A stretch of 38,526 nucleotides of DNA from contig JAFSEA010000052.1 of assembly GCA_017435965.1 (NCBI GenBank), positions 1-38,526 on the forward strand, read 5' to 3'. The notes under the pieces are model-generated. The model saw only the letters and a list, made by a program, of their open reading frames with translations, made no database searches and was not told the origin of the DNA. Shown in pieces: positions 1-9,709 of the stretch. The translations under genes were made by a program, and so were the position numbers. Each line of letters opens with the position of its first letter. Within the stretch, counting starts at the first letter, position 1. This DNA comes from Oscillospiraceae bacterium. Its GTDB lineage: Bacteria > Bacillota > Clostridia > Oscillospirales > JAAYXM01.

Positions 1-3000
1 CTATGAGGGCTGATACTGCTTCTTTTGCGTAGTCGGGGACGGAGTCGAAATCTTCGTATTCCGGGCGGATGATATCCGCCCCTACAAATTTGTCCTTGAG
101 GACTCGATATACCATAAGCATCATATCGCAACGCTTGATATTATCACGTGGAGCGAACAAGTTCGCGCCTATGCCGCCGACGAGTCCTGTGTTTCGGGCG
201 ACCGCAAGTTCACGTGCGAAGTAATCGGACTCACTTACGTCTGCGAAGTTTTCGGTGTTGTCGCTTTCCTTCTCAAATGCTCTCACAAGGAGAATTGCAA
301 AGTCTGCTCTTGTTATATTATTTGCCGGTGAATATGTGGTTTCGCTTGTGCCCTTTATGATTCCCTTATCGGCAAGAGAATTGATTGCATCAGCCGCCCA
401 GGCGTGGGAGGCGAGGTCGGTGAAGCGGACATTTTCATCGGGGGTTTCGGGAGCTGTTGTGCCACCGGTTGTACCGCCCGATGTTCCTCCACTTGTACCG
501 CCGCCTGTAGTTCCGCCGCCTGTAGTTCCGCCGCCTGTAGTTCCGCCGCTTGTGCCACCGCCGGTTGTTCCACCTGTTGTACCGCCTGTGCTTCCGCTGT
601 CGGGTGTGGAAGGTGTTGTGGGAGTTGTAGGTGTGCTTCCACCGGTTGTCTTACCGTAAACATTTACGGTGAAGTGAACTGTTGTGTTCATTGTGCCGTC
701 ATCGGCTGTGATTGCAACGTGGTTCTTTCCTATCTGTGAATCTGTGGGTGTCCAGGTAAGAATTCCGTTTTCTGCATCAATTGCCATACCACGGGGAAGG
801 CTTGTGCCGATAAGAGTTATGTCCTTATCAACGGGGCTCATTACGCTTATGGGAATTCTCACGGTGCCTCCTACCGTTGCCGTCACATCGTGAACATCCT
901 CAAATACCGGGGATGCATCTTCTGTTGCGTTAAGTGGGATTCGGAGGGAGTCGCCTTCTGCTACGTTATATACATAACCGAGGCTCATATCGGAATTATC
1001 GGCGAAGCTGTTTATAAGTGTTACGTCGTCAAGGTCTAAAACGATATCGTCGCCGTCTTTCTTTGCACCGTAAATCTTGTATGCGCCGTTTTCTGCATTT
1101 CCGTTTTCAACGTATACATACTTTCCTGCAAGTGCTTCAACGTCAACGTTTTCGCCCTGGGAGGGAGTATATACAATCTCATTTTCAAAGGCAAAGTCAC
1201 GGGTGAAGCTCTTAACGACTCCTGTGTATGCGGCAATTTCTTCCGCAGCTTCCGTGTCGGAGAGAAGCCTTAAGACTTCACCGTCGTTTAAGTAGGTATA
1301 AACGACCTTTTCAACGCCATCGATATTTTCAAAGGACATAACGCCTGCAAAGCCGCGGAATGCGATTTTGTCGTCTATCACATAGTCTACTTCGTTGTTG
1401 TTGGAATAGATTACATAGTCAAAACGCTTTCCGTCCTTGAGAGTTACCTTAACTGCGCCGAAGCCGTCACGGAGACCCGGCTTTGCGTTTTCGTCTCTTA
1501 CCATTGAGACCTTTTCAATCTTTTCGATGTACTTGTTGTTTGCATCATAAGGCTCAAGGACTGTTGTGAAGGTTGTATCGAGATTATCACCCTCGTTGCG
1601 GACTAAAAGATATTCAAGCTCGCCGATGCCCTTATTGGATACTGTCTGGGGCGGAACTGCTCTTGCAAAGGTTACTTCCTTCATGGGCTCATCGCTTAAC
1701 ATTGTAAGGCGGAGGCGGATGTCACGATTCTCCTTCATTACCTTTCTCCAGTCCTTCACGTTGAACTCAACGGAGAAGTCCTTATCAATAGAGTTGTAGG
1801 TACGCACATTCTTAAGCCATGTAGAGCCTCGGACGTATTTCGGAGTGTTGAGACCGCCGGGGTCGGGGCCGTATTTTACATCCGCACCTGCGTATACGCC
1901 ATAGAGGTTACCCTTATCGTCCTCATACATGGGAGTTTCTTCAACATCGGAAAGACCCGATACTGCCGAAAGCTCGTCGGACTGGCTGTGGAAGGAATAG
2001 AGGTGGTCGCTTCCGCCGAGGATGTGGAAGAAGTCAACGCCATAGGAGTTTTCATCATCAACCTCAATCATAAATACTGCACGGCGATAGTCCTCGGTCT
2101 GTGAGTATACGTCCATACCTGCTTCCATTACCTTTACACGACCTGCATCGTCAAAGTGGTAAGGTGTGCCTGTCTGCTGAGAGCCTGTCTGCTCTTTTTC
2201 GTCAACCACAACGGTGTTGTGGGAAAGAGTTGTGTGTACCCACTCATAACGGTTGGGCTGGCTACCTGTCTGCTCGGGATAACCAAGCTCGGGAGCAACG
2301 TTTAAGCCGAATGCCGACATAAAGAGGTTAAGTCCGTCAAGGTGACCGTGGCCGCCGCCTGCACCGAAGTAGATTGCCATATCGCGGATTGTGTTGGTTT
2401 CGGTGAGTGCGCTTGCGGATTCGTGATGTGCACCTGCACGGAGGGCTGCAAAGCCATAGCCTGTCTGCATATCGCTACCTAAAGCGTATTTTCCGTCCTC
2501 TTCAACGATTTTCTCAATCTCCTTGAGAATTTCAGGCTCATCATCGAAGATATATCCTCTTATTTCCTGACCCTTTGCATCCTTTGCCATATAGATAACT
2601 CGGGCAAGCTCGCGGTCTTTTGTATATTGATAAAGTGAAATTGAAGGCTGGAAGCCGAAAACAATTCCCGTTGATGCAACTGCACCGGAGTCACCTGTCT
2701 GGGGAGCATAGTAGCCGCCGAGGGTGAGTCGTGCCTGTGCAAGGAACATCTTTACAAACTTCGGGTTGTTATAAAGGTCAGCCTCGGGATAAAGCTCATA
2801 GCCTGCGAGAAGCTCTGCAACGCTGTTCAAGTTATTTATCCAGCCGTTGTTATATCCCGGAGCGTTTTCAGTTCCGTGACCGTCACGGTCAACCTGATTG
2901 ATAAGCTGTGTGAGAACATATCCGCCCTTGATGGGTGTTCTCTCAACGCCGGTATTATAGCCTGAGCCGTCACGCATCATCCAGTCGAGCATTTCCTTTG

Positions 3001-6000
3001 TTTCGGGAAGTCTGTTCAGTGCAACTGCGGCAGTTGCAACAGAATACTGGTGCATACCGAAGTTACCCCAAATATCTCCTCGCTTTGTATCCTCAAAGAT
3101 GTGGATGAGGATGTTGTCCTCAGCGTTCTTTCTGAGTGCACCGGGGCTGTCTTTGAGGTTTTGCGGGATGAGATCACCGTTTTGGTCACGCTTAAGTGTT
3201 CCGTCGGGGTTTGCCTCATATTTTGCGCCGCGCTTTGAGAGGTAGTTTGTAACATAGGGGTCGTTATAGATGGGGAGGAATGCATCATAAGCACTTGCAT
3301 AGTTTGCGGCAAGACCTGTTGACCATACCGGGTCTGCGATGTTACCGCGATATGAGTCACCTCTCCAGCGACTCCAGCGATACCAGTCGAAGGTGGGATA
3401 AACGTCTGCTATTTTATCGAGGATTATTGCACCTGCACGACCGTATTTTGCCTCACCCGTGTATACAAAGGCATCACGGAATGCCTTCAACGCATCGGAG
3501 ACAATGGGAGTTGAGCCTGCGCCGTACCAAACACCTTCGTGGATGTAGTATGCAATATATGTGTGCATAACAGGTCCGCCGATACTATCGGTATAACGTG
3601 CATAGCCATCCTTTTCAACGTAGCTTGCGTGATATCCCGGAAGTGTCGGATCGGAAACGAATTCCTGCATATAGCCAAATCCATCGTCAACGCCCCAGCC
3701 CACTACGCCGAGCTTTTCGTCCATTTCCTTATAGAGGTTATTTGCAAGATAGCTTCCCTCTACGCCGTAGCCATAATATTCCTTCCATTCCTTGGTCATT
3801 CTTGCATTCCAAAATGCATCCCATTGTGCGTTATACTCTGCCTGATTTGCACTTGTTACGGGAACTGCCGTGGGAAGACCCGGGAATCCCGGATTACAGG
3901 TACATTCGCCGCCGTTCTTTACATCTTCACATACGAACATCTCATGGTGCTTCTGCAAAGCAAGGTCATAGGAGAAGAGGCCGTCTTCTCTTATTCCGAG
4001 CTTATAGAATGAACCGAAGTCGTTACTGGGGAACTTTCTCTTACAGTCGGGGCATATAACCTTCCAGGGATCCTGGAGGGGGTTGAGCTTCCAGCCGTAA
4101 GAGCCGTATTCAAGACCGATATTGCATCCGCAATAGCGGCAGAAGAACTTCATGGGGTCATAAGTGTGACCGACGTGATACCAACGCGGAAGTCCTTCGG
4201 GGACTACCATATCATAGATCTTGTCAACGTGGTCAATATACTTATCTGCCTTTGCAATCTTTGAGTTTGTATCAGCCTTCGCCCAGTCATAGCGGCCTGT
4301 ATTCTTTATTGCGTTTTCACGGTCTTTCACGGAATAAATCTGCGGATTTACCGTTGCATCCCAAGTTACCTCAACGGTGATGGGTGAAATCACAATGCTT
4401 TCGATTCCCGGCTTATATGACGGGTCTATCTGAGGCTCGATTACGATGCTTCCAACCTTTTTACCTGTTACTGTACCGTCGGCGGAAACTTCTGCGAACT
4501 CACTTCCGCTTGTAACGTTCCAGGTGACATAGTCGGAGGGAATCTTTGCCCACTTTCCGCTTTGCATTGCAACAGAAAGCTCAATCTTTGTTGTTGCATA
4601 GGCATAGATGGAGCTGTTATAGTCTGCTGCTATGCCGAGAGTTGTGTCGATATCCGAGGTGTCACGTACTTCAACCTCAAATTCCGAATTGAGCTTTACT
4701 CCGGCATATACCATGGTTGCCGAAATCTTTGTTTTGCCGTCGGAAACGCCTGTTACAACGCCATCTTCGGATACTGTTGCAACACTTTCATCCTTTGACT
4801 CAAAAAGGATGGCTTCAAGCTCATCGGGATTGAATGTGAGCTCATCGCCCGTGCCCTTATAGAGCTTCGGGGAGAGTGTGAGGGTTTCGTTTATGGAAAG
4901 CTTATTGTCTCCGCTTGAGGATTCAAGAGAAGCCGATGCAACGGAGGTGGTATCGATAAACTTTGTGAAGAGAGGATACCAGGCATCACCGTAGCTTGAG
5001 TGGCCTTCCGTTACTGCACGACCCTTTATTGTTCTGAATACAACAAAGTATTCGCCTGCATTTTCTATGGTATTTGTGCCAAAGCTTCTGACCTGCCCGG
5101 TTGCTTCGGATTCATTGAAGAATTCAGCAGTACCGAAGTGATATTCATTATCCGAGACAAGAAGGCTCTGAAGATTATTTGCATTTTCCTTTGTTGCAGG
5201 AATTACAAACATTTCCATCTTCGCCGCACGGTTTCTCACAAGACCCGTGGTTTCAACGGTGTAGGTTGCAGGCTTGGGGAACATAACACGGAGTGCAAGG
5301 TAGTTTGTGTTCTTAACTCCGTTAAAGAGCGCAAGAGCATATGTTCCGCCCTGAGCTGCAAGGTTGACGGTGGGATTTGATGTGCTTGCACCTGAAAATG
5401 CGTGGAAATACCAGTTTCTTGCCGAGGTATAGGTGAGAATCTGGTCAATGGAGGAGAAGGTATCTCCCGAATATACGCCCTTGCGGAAATCAATGGTGAA
5501 GTTTGAGGGGTAGTTCATATCCACCGCAGTAACGGTGACTGCAACGGAGTCTGTTGTGAAAATCTTTCCACGGAGAGCTACCTTTGCGGAAACGATTGCA
5601 GTACCTGCCTTTGCGGCGGTAAGGGTTTTTCCGTCGGCAGACTTTTCAACAACGCCTTCTTCCGATTCGCTCTCAATCACGAAATCAACAATTTCACCGA
5701 TGGTTGCAAGCTTTCTGTTATTAAGCTCTGCTCTTACAAGGAAGTCAAAATCCTTGCCCTCGGAGGCAACATCGAGGCAATAGAGGAATACCTTCTTTAC
5801 TGCACGGGAGCTGTCAACGGTAACAGAGCTTTTTACCTCCGCAACGCTTCCTTCAACGAGAATGAGTGTTTCAATCTCGCCCGTTCCTTCGCCGATGGCG
5901 GTAAAGGTCTTGCCGTCTTCTGATATTTCAAGGATATCTTCGCTTCCCTCCGCTACCTTATGGGAAACATAGGCATCCGAAAGGTCAAAGCTTCCGCCTG

Positions 6001-8347
6001 TTGCATTTCTTGCAATTACTTCCTTTATGGTTGTGCTCTCGCCAACGCCCAGGAGGGAATCGGAAAGCTTTACCTCTGCACTTTCAATGCCATATGTGCC
6101 CACAAGTGACATAGAGGTGATAAGAACTGCATATGCGCTGCTCTTCTTGCTCTTACAGGTCTTTATGACCATAAGATATTCGCCGTAACCCTGACTGTAA
6201 TCAACCTCTTCGGAGGCATAGAACATACCGATTGCAGACTGATTTACGGGAGCATCCGCAGTTCCGTTGAAATCAGCTTCAACAACGAAGTTATCCTTTG
6301 ATGCGTAAGTGTCGATATTCTCCACGATATTTGCAAAGGTCATATCCTCGCTGTAGGGAGTCATATAAATCTCGGCACGTCCGCCGTTTTTATATGTATA
6401 ACCTGAAACGTCAACTGCATATTTTCCTGCCTTCGGAACCTTTACCTTAAAGGCTGCCCACTCATTTGTATATCCCGAAAGGTCAAGATACTGTGCGTTC
6501 TGGGGGAAAAGCTGACCGCCACCGTTGGGTCTTGTTGCCTGTGCCGCAATAAGTGCCCAGGGACGCTCTGCGCTATAGTCCCCTGCCTTGTTATTCTCAT
6601 TAAAATACTCCTCCGTTATTGGATACTCGGAGGGAGCACCAAAGCCGATTGCCGGAGTGTCGCTGTATGCGCCGTAGTAGAACTTGTATTCCTGACTTTC
6701 GCCTGAATAGGAATTATCCTTTTCTACCGTTACGGTGACTTCTTTTTCTTTTGTAACGCCGCGGAGAGTTGCGGAAACTTTGAGAGTGACCTCACCCTCG
6801 CCCTTTACAAAGATATCGCCGTTATCGTTTTCCAAAGCGATATTATTGCTGTCCTCGGCTACTTCAAATGTAACAGTACCCTCACTTCCGTCAATTTCCT
6901 CAGCCTCTTCAAACCACTTGACGGAAGGTGCGAGCTTACTTCCTATGAGAACCTTGTTATTCTCGCCGAAGGTTGCCTCAATATCCGTGAGGACAGGAAT
7001 GATTTCTTCATAGGCAAAGGTAAGGCTTGTGACGGAGGGAACACCTGCCGTTTTTGAACGTAAGACAAGGAGATATTCCTTATTTGCCGAAAGCACCATC
7101 TCGTTTGTATCGGTAAGTGTCAGCGGATCATCGAAATTATCGCCTGTTTTTAAGAGGTTTGACGCACCGATAAGATAATCATCGGAAATGCCGAGAGCGG
7201 AGAAACCAACGTGACCTGCTCTCCAATAATAGCCTGTGCCCTTTGCATCGGAGGTTGTACCGTAAATGGCGGTATTTCCCTCGGTAAACTTTGCACGTAA
7301 AGCATCGTCCATAGGAACAAGGTACATACAAAGGTTCGAGGTTGAGTTTTTATACTTATAAGCTGTTCCCGATTCGAGGAAATATTTTCCCTTTGCAGGA
7401 ACCTTTATTCTGAAGGCTACCCATTCATCGTCATAATACTTATTTGTGGAAAGGTATCTTGCAAGATTTGCAAAATAAGATTTTGAAACTGCATATGTAA
7501 GACCCGAGCCGTTATATGCCCACATCTGACCGGGGTTTGTGGGATTCTCGGGATATTCCTTATAGCCTGCGTTCCAGACACCGTTTTTATCCTCAAGAAC
7601 TACTCCGTGAGTTCCAACATCGGGTCTTCCCGTGCTTGTGAAGTTATATGTTACATACTGCTCATTGCCGGTGGGCATTCTCTTCTGAGTAAATTCAAGG
7701 CTCTTTACAATACTGTAGTATCTGTCCGGGGAGGTTGTGGGATAGTCGGACTTATCTACGGTAATCATGATATAATACTGATTTTCGGTAATCTCAACGC
7801 TCTCCACCAAAGCCTGAGTGTCGCTTCCTGCAGAGGTGTGGGTATCAAGATTCTCAACGAGAGTTATTGTTTTCTCATCTGCAATGATATCGGAAATCTC
7901 CGTGAGGCTTGCCACATTCCACTTTGTGTCGGCATAGCTTACGGGAACGAGGTACACACCCATTCTTCCGCAATAGGCATAACGGAGATAGTTTACGACT
8001 ACATCGTAAAAGCCAATCTCGTCAATGGTTGCCTTGAAGAATATGGCAGATTTTCCAAACTCCGCCTCTTCATCATTCCATGCATAAACGCCGTCAAGCA
8101 ACGGGAAGGCATCGAGACCTATGTGCCCTGCGTATTTGTAGTCTCCCGTGGACATTGTTCTGTCAAGGGCATTTGTCCCGGTAGCGGGATTATATTGCCC
8201 CGTTGCACCACTCCACGCAGTATTTGTGAAAAGGAATATCGGATTTTTAACCGTATCTGCTGCAGCAGCTTCCTGAACAAGGGAAACTGCCGGAAGAAAT
8301 CCTATCACAAGGGTGAGTGCAAGAATAAATGATAATATTCTCCTCAT
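1..8347 (-). CDS. Giant SLH-anchored heparinase II/III-like surface protein, C-terminus cut by window edge
   Basis: The frame is open from ATG at 8345-8347 (ribosome site GGAGGT just upstream) to base 1, giving 2782 codons. Alignment with the 3268-aa paralog suggests about 36 residues are missing. In order: a signal peptide (MRRILSFILALTLVIGFLPA), beta-sandwich-like modules, Ig-like domains, then from about residue 1340 a lyase-like region. This has a cysteine cluster starting at C1403 (CRYCGC, then CPDC) and the heparinase II/III-type motif GHGHLDGLN (H2000, H2002) followed by SHNTVVVDE. A putative-Ig domain, a Gly/Thr linker and SLH domains follow. The architecture implies a secreted enzyme that cuts acidic or acetylated polysaccharide and is held on secondary cell-wall polymer by the SLH domains. 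Substrate is unknown. The role is inferred from family motifs; the open frame, repeats and SLH motifs are seen directly. Confidence 0.85.
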   Translation of the reverse strand, partial: MRRILSFILALTLVIGFLPAVSLVQEAAAADTVKNPIFLFTNTAWSGATGQYNPATGTNALDRTMSTGDYKYAGHIGLDAFPLLDGVYAWNDEEAEFGKSAIFFKATIDEIGFYDVVVNYLRYAYCGRMGVYLVPVSYADTKWNVASLTEISDIIADEKTITLVENLDTHTSAGSDTQALVESVEITENQYYIMITVDKSDYPTTSPDRYYSIVKSLEFTQKRMPTGNEQYVTYNFTSTGRPDVGTHGVVLEDKNGVWNAGYKEYPENPTNPGQMWAYNGSGLTYAVSKSYFANLARYLSTNKYYDDEWVAFRIKVPAKGKYFLESGTAYKYKNSTSNLCMYLVPMDDALRAKFTEGNTAIYGTTSDAKGTGYYWRAGHVGFSALGISDDYLIGASNLLKTGDNFDDPLTLTDTNEMVLSANKEYLLVLRSKTAGVPSVTSLTFAYEEIIPVLTDIEATFGENNKVLIGSKLAPSVKWFEEAEEIDGSEGTVTFEVAEDSNNIALENDNGDIFVKGEGEVTLKVSATLRGVTKEKEVTVTVEKDNSYSGESQEYKFYYGAYSDTPAIGFGAPSEYPITEEYFNENNKAGDYSAERPWALIAAQATRPNGGGQLFPQNAQYLDLSGYTNEWAAFKVKVPKAGKYAVDVSGYTYKNGGRAEIYMTPYSEDMTFANIVENIDTYASKDNFVVEADFNGTADAPVNQSAIGMFYASEEVDYSQGYGEYLMVIKTCKSKKSSAYAVLITSMSLVGTYGIESAEVKLSDSLLGVGESTTIKEVIARNATGGSFDLSDAYVSHKVAEGSEDILEISEDGKTFTAIGEGTGEIETLILVEGSVAEVKSSVTVDSSRAVKKVFLYCLDVASEGKDFDFLVRAELNNRKLATIGEIVDFVIESESEEGVVEKSADGKTLTAAKAGTAIVSAKVALRGKIFTTDSVAVTVTAVDMNYPSNFTIDFRKGVYSGDTFSSIDQILTYTSARNWYFHAFSGASTSNPTVNLAAQGGTYALALFNGVKNTNYLALRVMFPKPATYTVETTGLVRNRAAKMEMFVIPATKENANNLQSLLVSDNEYHFGTAEFFNESEATGQVRSFGTNTIENAGEYFVVFRTIKGRAVTEGHSSYGDAWYPLFTKFIDTTSVASASLESSSGDNKLSINETLTLSPKLYKGTGDELTFNPDELEAILFESKDESVATVSEDGVVTGVSDGKTKISATMVYAGVKLNSEFEVEVRDTSDIDTTLGIAADYNSSIYAYATTKIELSVAMQSGKWAKIPSDYVTWNVTSGSEFAEVSADGTVTGKKVGSIVIEPQIDPSYKPGIESIVISPITVEVTWDATVNPQIYSVKDRENAIKNTGRYDWAKADTNSKIAKADKYIDHVDKIYDMVVPEGLPRWYHVGHTYDPMKFFCRYCGCNIGLEYGSYGWKLNPLQDPWKVICPDCKRKFPSNDFGSFYKLGIREDGLFSYDLALQKHHEMFVCEDVKNGGECTCNPGFPGLPTAVPVTSANQAEYNAQWDAFWNARMTKEWKEYYGYGVEGSYLANNLYKEMDEKLGVVGWGVDDGFGYMQEFVSDPTLPGYHASYVEKDGYARYTDSIGGPVMHTYIAYYIHEGVWYGAGSTPIVSDALKAFRDAFVYTGEAKYGRAGAIILDKIADVYPTFDWYRWSRWRGDSYRGNIADPVWSTGLAANYASAYDAFLPIYNDPYVTNYLSKRGAKYEANPDGTLKRDQNGDLIPQNLKDSPGALRKNAEDNILIHIFEDTKRGDIWGNFGMHQYSVATAAVALNRLPETKEMLDWMMRDGSGYNTGVERTPIKGGYVLTQLINQVDRDGHGTENAPGYNNGWINNLNSVAELLAGYELYPEADLYNNPKFVKMFLAQARLTLGGYYAPQTGDSGAVASTGIVFGFQPSISLYQYTKDRELARVIYMAKDAKGQEIRGYIFDDEPEILKEIEKIVEEDGKYALGSDMQTGYGFAALRAGAHHESASALTETNTIRDMAIYFGAGGGHGHLDGLNLFMSAFGLNVAPELGYPEQTGSQPNRYEWVHTTLSHNTVVVDEKEQTGSQQTGTPYHFDDAGRVKVMEAGMDVYSQTEDYRRAVFMIEVDDENSYGVDFFHILGGSDHLYSFHSQSDELSAVSGLSDVEETPMYEDDKGNLYGVYAGADVKYGPDPGGLNTPKYVRGSTWLKNVRTYNSIDKDFSVEFNVKDWRKVMKENRDIRLRLTMLSDEPMKEVTFARAVPPQTVSNKGIGELEYLLVRNEGDNLDTTFTTVLEPYDANNKYIEKIEKVSMVRDENAKPGLRDGFGAVKVTLKDGKRFDYVIYSNNNEVDYVIDDKIAFRGFAGVMSFENIDGVEKVVYTYLNDGEVLRLLSDTEAAEEIAAYTGVVKSFTRDFAFENEIVYTPSQGENVDVEALAGKYVYVENGNAENGAYKIYGAKKDGDDIVLDLDDVTLINSFADNSDMSLGYVYNVAEGDSLRIPLNATEDASPVFEDVHDVTATVGGTVRIPISVMSPVDKDITLIGTSLPRGMAIDAENGILTWTPTDSQIGKNHVAITADDGTMNTTVHFTVNVYGKTTGGSTPTTPTTPSTPDSGSTGGTTGGTTGGGTSGGTTGGGTTGGGTTGGGTSGGTSGGTTGGTTAPETPDENVRFTDLASHAWAADAINSLADKGIIKGTSETTYSPANNITRADFAILLVRAFEKESDNTENFADVSESDYFARELAVARNTGLVGGIGANLFAPRDNIKRCDMMLMVYRVLKDKFVGADIIRPEYEDFDSVPDYAKEAVSALI
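57..88 (-). repeat. Palindromic repeat copy 1, in frame inside SLH coding sequence
   Basis: The core GGGCGGATATCATCCGCCC (minus strand, 63-81) is a near-perfect hairpin preceded by TTTGTAG. It is read in frame as VGADIIRPE in the linker between SLH domains 2 and 3. The same sequence recurs at 11661-11689, also in frame, and between genes at 11461-11486. Confidence 0.8.
498..542 (-). repeat. 15-bp tandem repeat (3 exact copies) in Gly/Thr linker
   Basis: Three exact copies of CCGCCGCCTGTAGTT (plus-strand reading) lie inside a degenerate Gly-Gly-Thr-rich tract at about 465-600. The tract encodes a flexible linker between the last Ig-like domain and the SLH domains. The paralog has an Asn/Ser/Gly linker in the same place, so the linker evolves by replication slippage independently of its flanks. 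Confidence 0.85.
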
Positions 8348-8395
8348 ATTTCTACCTCCAAAAATTATTTTTGAGTATAAACATCTGTTATATAT

Positions 8396-8424
8396 ATTTT
8401 ACAATAAAACTTCTTCCTTTGCAA
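8396..8424 (-). promoter_or_regulatory. Sigma-A type promoter of the partial giant gene
   Basis: On the minus strand TTGCAA (8419-8424) is followed after 17 bases by TAAAAT (8396-8401). It lies about 50 bases upstream of the start codon and downstream of the terminator of the WG-repeat gene. Predicted from consensus only. Confidence 0.5.
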
Positions 8425-8460
8425 CCGATTTCGAGGCGATATCGTGACAAATCGGGCAAA

Positions 8461-8487
8461 ACAACCCTCCCGAATTGGGAGGGTTGT
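8461..8487 (-). terminator. Intrinsic terminator of WG-repeat lipoprotein gene
   Basis: A perfect 11-bp stem, ACAACCCTCCC/GGGAGGGTTGT with a 5-base loop, lies 13 bases past the stop codon. On the minus strand it is followed by a short T run. It separates the lipoprotein gene from the giant gene downstream. Confidence 0.7.
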
Positions 8488-8500
8488 AAATGTATCTGTT

Positions 8501-9610
8501 TTAATTGGGAGTTACAAATTCGCCTTTTTCGTTGATGAAGTGGTACTTGCCGCCCACTCCAACTTCAGCAAAGCCGTCTTTGAAGTCATATGCCTCAGGG
8601 AACTGCGGTTCTATTACAACTTCTCCGCTTTCATTGATATAACCGTAACCGCCGTTTTCCCAACCGCCCATTCTCACTACTGCAAGACCGTTTTCCGAGA
8701 ATACGGCTGCGGAGTCAAACTGCGGCTCTATCACATATTCCCCGGCTTCATTTATATAGCCGCACTTATCATCTTCCAGCACGGGGGCAAGACCGTTTTC
8801 GGAGAAGGCATATGCCCAGTCATATTTTGGCTCAATCACAAATTCGCCCTCTTCATTGATAAAGCCCCACTTGCCTTCCGACATACTTCCTATTTTTACC
8901 GATGCAAGACCGTTTTCGGCAAAATAGTCTGCTTTGTCAAAACTCGGCTCTATTACATATTCGCCATCAATGTTGATATAGCCCCATTTTCCGCCTTCAT
9001 AGACCGGAGCAAGACCGTTTGAAGAAAAGTCTCCCGCGTTTTCAAACTGCGGCTCTATCACACATTCCCCGGATTCATTTATATAGCCCCATTTACTGTT
9101 TTTATAAACTGCGGCAATGCCATTTGAAGAGAAGTCTTCTGCATTGTGAAATTTTGCTTCAAATACATATTCGCCCGACTTATTGATGTAGCTGTATTTT
9201 TCGCCTTCCCTCACCCAGGCAATACCATTTGATGCAAAATCTCCCGCTTCATCAAACTGCGGTTCAATCACAAACTTGCAATCCTTATTGATAAAACCAT
9301 ATTTTTCTTCAAACTTTACCTTTGCAAAACCGTTTTCGGAAAAGGGCTCTGCCTTGTCAAATATTGCTTCACTTACCTTTTCGCCGTTATCAAGGCAATA
9401 GCCGTATTTGTCGGCATCCGCATCATAATATGGTGCAACAACCGCTTCGTTTTTATTCTCTGTTTTTTCCGAAGCCTTTTCTATGGATTTTTGATTGTCT
9501 TGTAGCTCTTTTTCAGTCTGTACTTCCTCCGTTGTTTTTGCCCCATCACCACAACCGGCAAGTGCTGTCACCATAACAAGCAAAAGAGCGAATACAATAA
9601 TTTTTTTCAT
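8501..9610 (-). CDS. WG-repeat lipoprotein
   Basis: The protein is 369 aa. The start is the ATG at 9608-9610, because GGAGGG lies 7 bases upstream and a lipoprotein signal begins there (MKKIIVFALL..TALAGC, lipidated C20); the frame is open further upstream but without a ribosome site. A low-complexity Glu/Lys linker (about 23-65) is followed by about nine WG-type repeats of roughly 35 aa, with consensus YGYINE.GE.VIEPQF..A..FSENGLA.V. WG/KWG repeats are widespread in gut Firmicutes surface lipoproteins and probably fold as a beta-propeller-like array. No enzymatic residues are evident, so a binding or scaffold role is inferred. It has its own promoter and terminator, so it is probably monocistronic. 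It is a paralog of the gene at 37224-38333. Confidence 0.85.
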   Translation of the reverse strand: MKKIIVFALLLVMVTALAGCGDGAKTTEEVQTEKELQDNQKSIEKASEKTENKNEAVVAPYYDADADKYGYCLDNGEKVSEAIFDKAEPFSENGFAKVKFEEKYGFINKDCKFVIEPQFDEAGDFASNGIAWVREGEKYSYINKSGEYVFEAKFHNAEDFSSNGIAAVYKNSKWGYINESGECVIEPQFENAGDFSSNGLAPVYEGGKWGYINIDGEYVIEPSFDKADYFAENGLASVKIGSMSEGKWGFINEEGEFVIEPKYDWAYAFSENGLAPVLEDDKCGYINEAGEYVIEPQFDSAAVFSENGLAVVRMGGWENGGYGYINESGEVVIEPQFPEAYDFKDGFAEVGVGGKYHFINEKGEFVTPN

Positions 9611-9642
9611 GTCTTTTCCCTCCGAAAGTTTACACTTTGTAA

Positions 9643-9671
9643 AGTATAACACATAAAATACCGAAGGTCAA
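9643..9671 (-). promoter_or_regulatory. Promoter of WG-repeat gene, overlapping the upstream terminator
   Basis: TTGACC (minus strand, 9666-9671), 17 bases, then TATACT (9643-9648), about 33 bases before the ATG. The -35 hexamer lies at the loop side of the hairpin that ends the solute-binding protein gene. Confidence 0.65.
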
Positions 9672-9692
9672 TAAATTAACCTTCGGTATTTT
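9655..9692 (-). terminator. Intrinsic terminator of solute-binding protein gene
   Basis: The stem AAAATACCGAAGGT pairs with ACCTTCGGTATTTT around a 10-base loop, about 20 bases past the stop of the 9710-11293 gene. The A/T arms make it potentially bidirectional. Confidence 0.75.
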
Positions 9693-9709
9693 AAACTGAT
9701 TTTTAATTT

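Noticed and set aside
465..600. Possible CRISPR-like array
   Set aside because: Units are only 15 bp with no spacers, and they translate as a Gly/Thr linker.
7607..8332. 241-codon plus-strand open frame
   Set aside because: It lies fully antisense to the start of the partial giant gene. It has no ribosome site, and its cysteine-rich translation resembles no protein family; the minus-strand frame has a signal peptide and known-type domains.
1..8347. Possible frameshift or pseudogene, because no complete open frame is bounded here
   Set aside because: Reading the minus strand from 8347 to base 1 gave no stop, and the frame matches the paralog at both ends. It is simply cut by the window edge.
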